A stretch of 30,973 nucleotides of DNA from Anaerozeibacter quisquiliarum (GTDB taxonomy: Bacteria > Bacillota > Clostridia > Christensenellales > Aristaeellaceae), in NCBI GenBank assembly GCA_051162045.1, contig JBISDI010000044.1. One strand, 5' to 3'. Position numbers and translations under genes: made by a program. Below the pieces are notes generated by a model that had not been told where the DNA came from, ran no database searches, and worked only from the letters and a program-made list of their open reading frames with translations. Positions 1 through 6,226 of the stretch are shown here, piece by piece (positions within the stretch are counted from its first letter, which is position 1; every line of letters starts with the position of its first letter).

Positions 1-74
1 CCCCATGATCTTCTTCGCATGGCCCATCGTTCGCACCTGTCTTCCGGGTGCGTCGCCGGCTGATTGCGTCGCTT

Positions 75-151
75 CCGACAGGTTTTGCAGGCATTGCCCG
101 GCCGCGCGGCATGCGGCGGCCGACGTTGAGACAGTCGTCGAAACCTGTCGG
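75..151. repeat. Perfect 11-bp inverted repeat, 55-bp spacer
   Basis: CCGACAGGTTT at 75-85 is the exact reverse complement of AAACCTGTCGG at 141-151. The spacer contains a further GC-rich self-complementary segment (GGCCGC with GCGGCGGCC). The whole could fold as a branched RNA or be a remnant of a palindromic element. No function can be assigned. Confidence 0.4.
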
Positions 152-154
152 GTG

Positions 155-168
155 TGTTTCTTGAAACA
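155..168. promoter_or_regulatory. 14-bp palindrome, possible operator
   Basis: TGTTTC-TT-GAAACA is a perfect palindrome. A further half-site, GAAACA, lies nearby at about 175-180. Its size suits a dimeric repressor, but there is no adjacent recognisable promoter, so this is only a candidate. Confidence 0.25.
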
Positions 169-238
169 GATTGTGAAACATCGCCCGATCCTGATGAGCA
201 CCGTGTTGCTTCATCGGCTTGGAATGGCAAGATGAAAA

Positions 239-261
239 TCGGCCTCGCTTGGCGGGGCCGA
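239..261. terminator. GC-rich hairpin (candidate terminator)
   Basis: TCGGCCTCGC at 239-248 pairs with GCGGGGCCGA at 252-261 (one G-T wobble, 3-nt loop). No T-tract follows, so termination is uncertain. Confidence 0.25.
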
Positions 262-403
262 ACGGCTGCACCGCGACGCCCAATTAACATCCGGACGCAG
301 TAATCGTGCATTTTGCAGTGCCGCCATTGGAATATTTGGGCATTGACGACTATTATTATGCCGTAACTTATGCATATTATCAAAAGCTTTACTGATCGGC
401 CAA

Positions 404-438
404 AACCGGTTGCGCCGGTTAATCTTTCGTGCTATGAT
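404..438 (+). promoter_or_regulatory. Importer promoter with overlapping palindromic operator
   Basis: A -35 box TTGCGC (410-415) and an extended -10 TGC-TATGAT (430-438) are separated by 17 bp, about 65 bp before the first importer gene. The 8-bp palindrome AACCGGTT (404-411), with the central CpG typical of LacI-family operators, overlaps the start of the -35. It is also part of a longer inverted repeat, AACCGG-N5-CCGGTT (404-420). Repression by the LacI-type regulator encoded at 6227 is an inference. Confidence 0.6.
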
Positions 439-505
439 ATGAAACACAAGGCGTTTTGCGAGAAAGTTTCAGAAACCTATATGAAATCAAGAATTCGAGG
501 GCCGC

Positions 506-1348
506 ATGTTTAGAATGCTGAATCCTTGGAACCACTGCCGGGCAGTGGGCAGAAAGAAGTTCTTTGACTTCGTAATTCTGGCTGTATTTTTGCTGTTTTT
601 CTACGGGCCGCTGACGAATCTTCTGATGCTGGCTTTCGCGCAGATGTACAACTACCCCGACCTGATACCGGCCAGCTTCGGCTTCAAGTGGTGGGCCTTC
701 GTAACCTCCCAGAAGACGCTGGTCAGCGCCGTCGGGCAGAGTTTCATGTTTGCCTTGGCCACCACGATTCTGTCGCTGGCGCTATGCCTTCCGGCGGCCT
801 ACGGGCTGGCGCGGTTCAAATTCCCCGGCCGCCGGTTGGTGATGTTCTCCTTCCTGCTCACCAACGCCTTTCCGAAGATCGGCCTGTACACATCGATCGG
901 CATCATGTACTACAAGCTGAATCTGATGGGCACATTCCCGGGTGTGGTCATCATCCACATGATTAATACGATGATGTTCATGGTGTGGATTCCGACGGGC
1001 AGCTTCAGCAGCGTGCACCGGCAGCAGGAGGAAGCGGCCCGGGACTCGGGCGCGGGGCCGTTGCGCACCTTTTTCCGGGTCACGATGCCGATGGCCATGC
1101 CGGGCATCGCGGTGGCGTCCATCTACACGTTCCTGGGCTCGATGGACGAGGCGCAGGGCACGCTGCTGGTGGGCATTCCGCAGTTTCAGACCATGCCGGT
1201 GATGATGTACACGGTCATTTCCGACTATAACGTGATGGCGGCCGCCGTGTACGCGCTGATGATGATCATTCCCACGGTCGTTTTGCTGGTGCTCCTCAGG
1301 CGGTACGTGGGCCCGGAGGCCATCTCCAGCGGCTTCAAACTGAAATAA
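506..1348 (+). CDS. ABC transporter permease
   Basis: Inner-membrane permease of a binding-protein-dependent ABC importer (280 aa, normal for MetI-type permeases). It has about six hydrophobic segments, at roughly residues 19-40, 66-95, 105-125, 140-160, 195-218 and 245-266. A cytoplasmic EAA loop (EEAARDSGAG followed by LPM/PGI-like residues, around residues 176-200) docks the ATPase. The ATG at 506 follows GAGGG at 497-501; an in-frame ATG nine bases on is an alternative. It is the first gene after the 404-438 promoter and lies 16 bp before the ATPase gene. Its partner permease is at the other end of the operon (3760). The sequence resembles the PotC/iron/aminoethylphosphonate-type permease group, but the substrate cannot be read from it. 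Confidence 0.9.
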   Translation: MFRMLNPWNHCRAVGRKKFFDFVILAVFLLFFYGPLTNLLMLAFAQMYNYPDLIPASFGFKWWAFVTSQKTLVSAVGQSFMFALATTILSLALCLPAAYGLARFKFPGRRLVMFSFLLTNAFPKIGLYTSIGIMYYKLNLMGTFPGVVIIHMINTMMFMVWIPTGSFSSVHRQQEEAARDSGAGPLRTFFRVTMPMAMPGIAVASIYTFLGSMDEAQGTLLVGIPQFQTMPVMMYTVISDYNVMAAAVYALMMIIPTVVLLVLLRRYVGPEAISSGFKLK

Positions 1349-1364
1349 GCGAAGGATGAGGATT

Positions 1365-2354
1365 ATGGCGGAAAAAGCGATGCCCGCGCCCAAGCTGCGC
1401 ATCATCGATATGACCAAGAAGTACTCGAACGGCGACGGCGTGGAGCACATCAACCTCGAGGTCTACCCCGGCGAGATCGTGACGATGCTGGGGCCTTCGG
1501 GCTGTGGGAAGACCACCATCCTGCGCACCATCGGCGGGTTTCTCGACATCGACAGCGGCGATATCACCATCAACGGCCAAAGCATCGCCGACCTGCCCCC
1601 TGAAAAGCGCCCGACCGCGATGGTGTTTCAGAGCTACAACCTCTGGCCCCACATGCCTGTTTATGAGAATCTGGCCTTCGGCCTCAAGCTGCGCAAGATC
1701 CCCAAGGGCGAGATCGCGAGCAGGATCGAGGCGATGCTGAAGCTGGTGAGCATGTCCGGCTCGGAGAAAAAATACCCCGCGCAGCTTTCCGGCGGGCAGC
1801 AACAGCGCATCGCCATCGCCCGCAGCCTGTTGCTCAAGCCTGAGGTGCTGCTGCTGGACGAGCCCTTCTCCGCGCTGGACGCCAAGATTCGCGGCCAGAT
1901 GCGGGAAGAGCTGGTGCGCATTCAGACCGAGCTTGGGATCACCGTGGTCTTCGTTACCCACGATCAGGAGGAGGCCATGGCCATCTCCCATCGCATCGTC
2001 GTGATGAATAAGGGCGTGTTCGAGCAGGTCGGCAGCCCCACCGAGATCTACGACAACCCTCAAACCCGCTACGTGGCCGACTTCATAGGCGAGATGAACT
2101 TCATCGAGGACGGAGAAACGCTGCAAGCCATCCGCCCCGAGAGCATCACCGTGGTTTCGGGCGCGGGCAAGGGGCGGATGGATGGTTTCGTGCGCACCGT
2201 CATGGTGCTGGGCCACTTCATCGAGATGAATGTGCAGGTAGGCGACAGCGTCGTGAAGTGCTTCGTCCAGCGCGAGGATTTCCAGAATTGGGGTATAGGG
2301 GACGCGGTTTCCCTTAGCTATACCACCGGGAAGACATTCCGGAAGACACGGTAA
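1365..2354 (+). CDS. ABC transporter ATP-binding protein
   Basis: Cytoplasmic ATPase that powers the importer (329 aa). From the chosen start, Walker A GPSGCGKTT is at residues 43-51, the Q-loop Gln at 89, signature LSGGQ at 141-145, Walker B VLLLDEP at 161-167, the D-loop SALD just after, and the switch His in VTHD at 199. Residues from about 230 form a TOBE-like C-terminal region (with QAIRPE), as in the PotA/UgpC/FbpC group. ATG 1365 is preferred over ATG 1356 because GAAGG (1351-1355) abuts the latter but is 9 bp from the former. It lies between permease and binding-protein genes and is surely co-transcribed with them. Confidence 0.92.
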   Translation: MAEKAMPAPKLRIIDMTKKYSNGDGVEHINLEVYPGEIVTMLGPSGCGKTTILRTIGGFLDIDSGDITINGQSIADLPPEKRPTAMVFQSYNLWPHMPVYENLAFGLKLRKIPKGEIASRIEAMLKLVSMSGSEKKYPAQLSGGQQQRIAIARSLLLKPEVLLLDEPFSALDAKIRGQMREELVRIQTELGITVVFVTHDQEEAMAISHRIVVMNKGVFEQVGSPTEIYDNPQTRYVADFIGEMNFIEDGETLQAIRPESITVVSGAGKGRMDGFVRTVMVLGHFIEMNVQVGDSVVKCFVQREDFQNWGIGDAVSLSYTTGKTFRKTR

Positions 2355-2374
2355 AAAGAAAGGAAGAGGTGCAA

Positions 2375-3511
2375 ATGAAGAGGACACTGGCATTGGTTCT
2401 GAGCCTGACTCTGGCCCTGGGGTTCGCGAGCGCTTTCGGCGGCGTCGCCGTCGCGGAGGGCAAGAACCTGAACATCTGGGTCGCCGCATCGGACAACATG
2501 CGCATCCTGTTTGAAAAATGGATCGAGGTCTTCAATTCCAGCGCCGAGTACAACCCCAACGGCCACACCGCGATCCTGCAGTTCCTGCCCGCCGGCGCCG
2601 GCGGCCAGACCATCGACGACAAGCTCCTGGCCGCCGTCGGCGCGGGCCAGACGAACACCGACTTCGACCTGGTGGAGCTGGGCGACGACCAGACCGCCCG
2701 CCTCCTGGGCGAAGCGCCCGAGCTGATGATGCCCTACGACGCGGCCAAGATCCCGAACCTGGCCAACGTCAGCGCGCGCCCGCCCATCGGCGCCGAGTTC
2801 TTCATGCCCTACCGCGGCACCACCGTGGTCATGGCCTACAACTCCGAGGCCGTGCCGCAGCCGCCCAAGACCCGCGCCGAACTCACGCAGTGGATCAAGG
2901 ATCACCCCGGTCGGTTCACCTACAACACACCCGGCACCGGCGGCGCGGGCGACAGCTTTGCCCGCACCAGCGTGTACGACCTGTTGCCCGAAGAGGCGCT
3001 GATGAGCGACGACGCCAAGTGGACGGAGCAGTGGGACGCGGGCTTCAAGTACCTGGCGGAAATCCACCCGAACCTGTACCAGAGCGGCGGCCGCGTGGTG
3101 TACCCCAACAAGAACCAGGGCTCGCTGGATCTGCTGGCGGAAGGTCAGATCGACATCTGCCCCATCTGGGCGGACATGGCCATCTCCCAGATACAGCAGG
3201 GCGTGCTGCCGGCCACGACCAAGATCTACCAGATCGAGCCGTCCCTCACGGGCGCGGTCAACACGCTGGCCATCCCCACCTTCGGCTCGAACCCCGACGG
3301 CGCGCATGATTTCATGAACTTCGTGCTGTCGCCCGAGGCGCAGCTGCTGCAACTCCAGATGATCGCCGCCATCCCGCTGATTCATGTGGACGACGAAGCC
3401 GCCGCGCTGGTGGCGGAACTGGACGTGAGCAAGTTCCGCACCCAGAGCATCGGCGAACTGTACGTGAAGTTCAACATGCGCTGGGAAGAGGAGATCGCGA
3501 CGCTTTCCTAG
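2375..3511 (+). CDS. ABC transporter extracellular substrate-binding protein
   Basis: Solute-binding protein of the importer (378 aa), resembling the iron/polyamine/phosphonate-type family 1 binding proteins. It has a Sec signal peptide (MKR, hydrophobic core to about residue 20, likely cut after AVA near residue 27). The region contains no lipobox cysteine, so the protein would be soluble or held by other means. Mature features include FDLVELGDDQTARLL, YRGTTVVMAYNSEA and the C-terminal FGSNPDGAHDFMNFVLSPEAQ typical of these proteins. ATG 2375 follows AGGAAGAGG at 2361-2369; the GTG at 2369 overlaps that site and is less likely. The gene is 20 bp after the ATPase and is followed by a palindromic element and a terminator, which would raise its output relative to the downstream permease. 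Substrate unknown. Confidence 0.88.
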   Translation: MKRTLALVLSLTLALGFASAFGGVAVAEGKNLNIWVAASDNMRILFEKWIEVFNSSAEYNPNGHTAILQFLPAGAGGQTIDDKLLAAVGAGQTNTDFDLVELGDDQTARLLGEAPELMMPYDAAKIPNLANVSARPPIGAEFFMPYRGTTVVMAYNSEAVPQPPKTRAELTQWIKDHPGRFTYNTPGTGGAGDSFARTSVYDLLPEEALMSDDAKWTEQWDAGFKYLAEIHPNLYQSGGRVVYPNKNQGSLDLLAEGQIDICPIWADMAISQIQQGVLPATTKIYQIEPSLTGAVNTLAIPTFGSNPDGAHDFMNFVLSPEAQLLQLQMIAAIPLIHVDDEAAALVAELDVSKFRTQSIGELYVKFNMRWEEEIATLS

Positions 3512-3517
3512 GTAACC

Positions 3518-3664
3518 GCTGATCAAATCCCACGCGCGGTGGCGGTTGCATTTTCGCCAGCTCGGGCCCGCAGAATCCTCGACGTAGCGCTGCTACGCCT
3601 TCGGATTTTGCAAGCCCAATCCGGCAAAAATTCCCCTCGCCATCGCACGCGTGCTTTAATCAGC
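3518..3664. repeat. ~147-bp imperfect palindromic element (MITE/REP-like) flanked by direct repeats
   Basis: The two halves are long imperfect reverse complements. The left starts CGCTGATCAAA, the right ends TTTAATCAGCG, and the centre is the palindrome GTAGCGCTGCTAC near 3586-3598; matching words such as GGCG, ATTTT, GGGC and AAATCC/GAATCC run along both arms. The element is bracketed by CGCTTTCCTA at 3501-3510 and again at 3664-3673, and similarity continues a few bases (GGTAACC versus AGAGAACC). This looks like a target duplication of roughly 17 bp. The left copy contains the stop codon of the binding-protein gene, and the right copy would also supply a stop (TAA) if joined directly. It encodes no protein. 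Confidence 0.7.
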
Positions 3665-3682
3665 GCTTTCCTAAGAGAACCG

Positions 3683-3716
3683 AAAAGGCGGGCGTCGGTT
3701 CCGACGCCCGCCTTTT
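3683..3716. terminator. Strong intra-operon hairpin terminator
   Basis: A perfect 16-bp stem (AAAAGGCGGGCGTCGG at 3683-3698 with its complement at 3701-3716) closes on a 2-nt TT turn. It is flanked by an A-run and a T-run, so it could act in both directions. It lies between the binding protein and the second permease, 44 bp before the latter's start, so partial read-through is expected if the permease shares the 410-438 promoter. Confidence 0.8.
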
Positions 3717-3759
3717 CCCCAAGGACGCCCCCAAGCGGGGCCGGTGAGGAGGAACAAGC

Positions 3760-4629
3760 ATGCCCATGAGCCGCGCCCGGAAAAAGAGAGTGAAAAACCT
3801 CCTCGCGGCCTATGCCCTGGTGCTCCCGGCTTTCTTCGTCGTCATGGCCATCGTGGCCTACCCCATCGTGAACTCGGTGATCCGCTCCTTCACGGTGAAG
3901 GGGCAGGCCGGCTTCACGCTGGAGAACTATATCTACTTTTTCACCACGCCGCGGGAGCAGGCCAACATCCTGTACACCTTCTACGTGGTGGTGGTGACGG
4001 CGCTGCTCTCCACCGTCATCGCCTACGCGCTCGCCCTCTACCTCCGGTTTGTGAAGACCGGGACGAGCCGCCTGATCGGCAAGCTCTACCTCATCCCCCG
4101 GTTTATTCCCGGCATGGTCGCCGTCTACGCCGTCATGGTCGTCATCAAGGATACCGGCGTCCTTAACCGGGCGTCGCTCTTGTTCGGGCAGGACTTCCGG
4201 CCTGCGCTGATGTTCAACACCAACGGCCTCATCCTGATGAATCTGTGGTTTAACATCCCCTTCTCGGCGATGCTGATCGCCTCGGCGCTGTCCGGAATCC
4301 CGGATTCGGTGATTGAAAGCGCCCGGGACGTGGGCGCAAGCCGCCTGAAGGTGTTCGTCAGCATGATCCTGCCGATGTCCGTTAAGGACGTGATGGTGGC
4401 CGCCACCTTCGTGTTCATGGGGAACGTGGGCACCTTCACCACCGCATACCTCATCATGGGCTCCACCACCCCCAAGATGCTCGGCATCTCGCTGTTCGAT
4501 CAGTTTACGAGGTACGGCAACATGGAGCGTGCGGCCGCCGTGTCGGTCATCATGTTCCTGATCTGCTCCGTCTCCGCGGTGGTGTACATCTACACCAATC
4601 TGAAGGAGCGGGCCTGGGAAAAACAATAA
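3760..4629 (+). CDS. ABC transporter permease (second)
   Basis: Second integral-membrane subunit of the importer (289 aa, PotB/CysU-type). A positively charged start (MPMSRARKKRVK) is followed by a first membrane helix at about 14-36 and five more, at roughly 70-95, 105-125, 160-180, 215-235 and 255-278. The EAA loop ESARDVGASRLKVF, followed by ILPMS, is near residues 188-205 and would contact the ATPase. ATG 3760 has an excellent AGGAGG at 3747-3752, 7 bp upstream. The gene is separated from the rest of the operon by a palindromic element and a terminator, so it may depend on read-through or on a promoter not recognised here. Together with the 506 permease it would form the heterodimeric channel. 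Confidence 0.9.
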   Translation: MPMSRARKKRVKNLLAAYALVLPAFFVVMAIVAYPIVNSVIRSFTVKGQAGFTLENYIYFFTTPREQANILYTFYVVVVTALLSTVIAYALALYLRFVKTGTSRLIGKLYLIPRFIPGMVAVYAVMVVIKDTGVLNRASLLFGQDFRPALMFNTNGLILMNLWFNIPFSAMLIASALSGIPDSVIESARDVGASRLKVFVSMILPMSVKDVMVAATFVFMGNVGTFTTAYLIMGSTTPKMLGISLFDQFTRYGNMERAAAVSVIMFLICSVSAVVYIYTNLKERAWEKQ

Positions 4630-4665
4630 GGCCCCCGCCGTCCCCGAAGGGCGCGGAGGCGCTCA

Positions 4666-4697
4666 GGCGGGCGGCGTGCCCGCCCGCTCGGCGGGCA
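4666..4697. terminator. Alternative hairpins between convergent genes
   Basis: GGCGGGC (4666-4672) can pair with GCCCGCC (4678-4684), and TGCCCGCC (4677-4684) can instead pair with GGCGGGCA (4690-4697, 5-nt loop). The two folds exclude each other. The position between convergent gene ends suits a shared terminator, although no strong T-tract follows. Confidence 0.45.
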
Positions 4698-4702
4698 TTG
4701 GC

Positions 4703-5689
4703 TCATCCGTCCACGTAGATCGGACTCGTGAAGGCCAGCAGTTGGCCGGTCTTGCCCATGTAGTCGCCCAGAACCTCCAGCCTGAGCCAACCCGGCCAGA
4801 GCGGAAGCGTAAAGCCGCCGCGCTCCACGGGCGCGCCCCCGCAAGGAGCCGCGGCTACAGGCGCGCCGTTTTGCACCAGCGCGATCTCCCGGGGGACGAT
4901 GCCGAAGCCCTCCCACTGGGCGGCGCGGGCGGTGGTATCCAGCGCCCAGCGCAGGTTCGCGTCGCCCGGGCGGAGGCTCTCGCCCAGGCCGAACGCGCGG
5001 CCCTTCTGCTCCGCCGCGAGGGAAAGGGCCGGCCCGCTCGTCACGTAGGTGCGCCCCGCGCGCAGGGCGTCCCGGGCGGTGCGCGTATTCACCACGCCGC
5101 CCTCCACGCCCAGATAGGTCACCGGCATGTGGAACCTTTCCGCGTCGCGGCCGTGCCAGTCCCGCCCGTTGGCGGCCGCCAGCCTGTGGCCGCGGTTCAA
5201 AAGATCCGTCCAGAACTGGAGGGCGAGTTCATTGATGGGGTTGAGGACCGGGAACTGCTCCGACCAGACCTCCACGTAGTCCACGTTCCGCCAGTCCCTG
5301 ACGTTGAACTCCCAGTGGCAGCCGGTGCAGAAAGGGCTGCCCAGCGCGTAGGGGTGCGCAATGCCCACCACGCCGTTCGCCGCATGGACGGCGCGGGCGC
5401 AGTCGTCGATGGTGTCGGGGGTCGCGAGCCGCCAGTCCACGTATTCGTCGGCGCCCAGCACCAGCATGTGCCCGTAAAAGGTGGTCCACTCGATGCCCCT
5501 GACCACCGGCAGGGTCTCGGCCTCCAGCGAGGGGAGGAGATCTTCCCAGCCCGACATGGTGTTGTGGTCCGTCAGCGCGACGCCGTCCAATTCTCTCGCC
5601 TTGCAGGCGCGGCAAAGCGCCTCCACGGTGAACGTCCCGTCGCTGTGCAGCGTATGCGAGTGCATCTCAAGCGATTTGTACGCGATCAT
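4703..5689 (-). CDS. PHP-domain metallohydrolase (CehA/McbA-like)
   Basis: Probable metal-dependent hydrolase of the PHP superfamily (328 aa). Metal ligands are visible in family order: HSH and H at residues 10, 12 and 15, with D17 (motif HxH..HSDGT), D41-H42 in LTDHNT, E67 in GIEWT, H112 in AHP, and D177/H179 in GRDWH. The C-terminal third (from about residue 215, DALRAGRTYVTSGP) matches the beta-rich tail of CehA/McbA-type hydrolases. The family includes carbamate and phosphoester hydrolases, so the substrate is open. Its start overlaps the stop of the upstream minus-strand gene by 4 bp, indicating translational coupling. No signal peptide is seen, so it acts in the cytoplasm, plausibly on what the convergent importer brings in. 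Confidence 0.85.
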   Translation of the reverse strand: MIAYKSLEMHSHTLHSDGTFTVEALCRACKARELDGVALTDHNTMSGWEDLLPSLEAETLPVVRGIEWTTFYGHMLVLGADEYVDWRLATPDTIDDCARAVHAANGVVGIAHPYALGSPFCTGCHWEFNVRDWRNVDYVEVWSEQFPVLNPINELALQFWTDLLNRGHRLAAANGRDWHGRDAERFHMPVTYLGVEGGVVNTRTARDALRAGRTYVTSGPALSLAAEQKGRAFGLGESLRPGDANLRWALDTTARAAQWEGFGIVPREIALVQNGAPVAAAPCGGAPVERGGFTLPLWPGWLRLEVLGDYMGKTGQLLAFTSPIYVDG

Positions 5690-6156
5690 GGATTTTCTCC
5701 CTCCCGCAGCGCGCTGACGATCAGACGGTAGGCGACCTCGGGCGAAGTGATGGAGTGGACGTTTATCACCGCCCGCCAGTGGCCGGCGGTGGCCCCGTGA
5801 CGCACGAAGCCGGGCGAAGAACCTGCCGCCGAGAGCGTGTGGACTTGATGCGCCGCATGGCGGTGGGCGCAGCCCAGGTAGATCCCCTCATGGTCCAGCG
5901 AAAAGGTGAGCAGGTTGACCAGGGTTTCGCCCATCTTCAGGTTTTGGGCGTACTGCGGCAGCTGGTAGCGGGGCACATACCGGCCGATGCTGGCCCGAAC
6001 GGCCCGCAGCGAGAGCGCCGTGTCCTCAATGAACTTGGGGCTATACTCGCACTCGAACCGGAGCGCGCGGCAATCCTCCGGAAGAAAAAATTCGACGCCG
6101 CGGTTGGTTTTATCGTCCTCAAGGTGGAAAAGAAGCGTTTGATCGAGTACAATCAT
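5686..6156 (-). CDS. Small protein resembling the detached N-terminal domain of CehA/McbA-like hydrolases
   Basis: A 156-aa cytoplasmic protein with no signal peptide and no catalytic motif. It begins with an FHLEDDKTNRGVEFFLPEDC segment followed by a beta-rich FECEYSPKF. It ends in a PGFVRHGATAGHWRAVINVH-type motif and SPEVAYRLIV. This order (beta strands, then a PG...GxW..VINVH element) resembles, from memory, the N-terminal beta-sandwich that in many PHP hydrolases is fused to the catalytic domain. Here it is a separate gene ending in a 4-bp ATGA overlap with the PHP gene. The start ATG has a strong AGGAGG (plus-strand 6165-6170, complement) 8 bp upstream. It is likely a structural or substrate-binding partner of the PHP enzyme; this is inference. 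Confidence 0.7.
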   Translation of the reverse strand: MIVLDQTLLFHLEDDKTNRGVEFFLPEDCRALRFECEYSPKFIEDTALSLRAVRASIGRYVPRYQLPQYAQNLKMGETLVNLLTFSLDHEGIYLGCAHRHAAHQVHTLSAAGSSPGFVRHGATAGHWRAVINVHSITSPEVAYRLIVSALREGENP

Positions 6157-6226
6157 ATGGTTTGCCTCCTATTCTTTCCGCGTAAGCGGGCAATGGCCCG
6201 GCAACCATTCAAAGGTGGGAATCAGC
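6157..6226. promoter_or_regulatory. Divergent control region of the hydrolase pair and the LacI regulator
   Basis: This 70-bp gap must contain the start signals of both divergent units. The minus-strand AGGAGG lies at 6165-6170 and the plus-strand AAGGTGGGA at 6212-6220. Between them, AATGG (6192-6196) and CCATT (6205-6209) form a weak inverted repeat centred on CCGG, a possible operator. No convincing -35/-10 pair was found, and promoters may lie inside the coding ends. Confidence 0.35.

Larger units (their letters stand above)
1..505. other. Gene-free leader region upstream of the importer operon
   Basis: No convincing gene is present. The short open frames here have neither a good ribosome binding site nor recognisable protein sequence. 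The stretch holds several small inverted repeats (75-151, 155-168, 239-261) and becomes AT-rich from about 290 to 450, where the importer promoter lies. The leftmost part may be the downstream or upstream flank of a gene outside the window. Confidence 0.6.

Noticed and set aside
5..235. 76-codon frame at the left edge
   Set aside because: No Shine-Dalgarno site, high Cys/Arg/Ala content without a pattern, and it runs over inverted repeats.
3518..3664. Insertion sequence with a degenerate transposase
   Set aside because: The element is only ~147 bp and nearly symmetric, with no coding capacity.
1335..4626. Long minus-strand frames opposite the importer genes (1335-2489, 2318-3526, 3523-4626)
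   Set aside because: They are His/Asp/Gly-rich antisense shadows of the ATPase, binding protein and permease genes.
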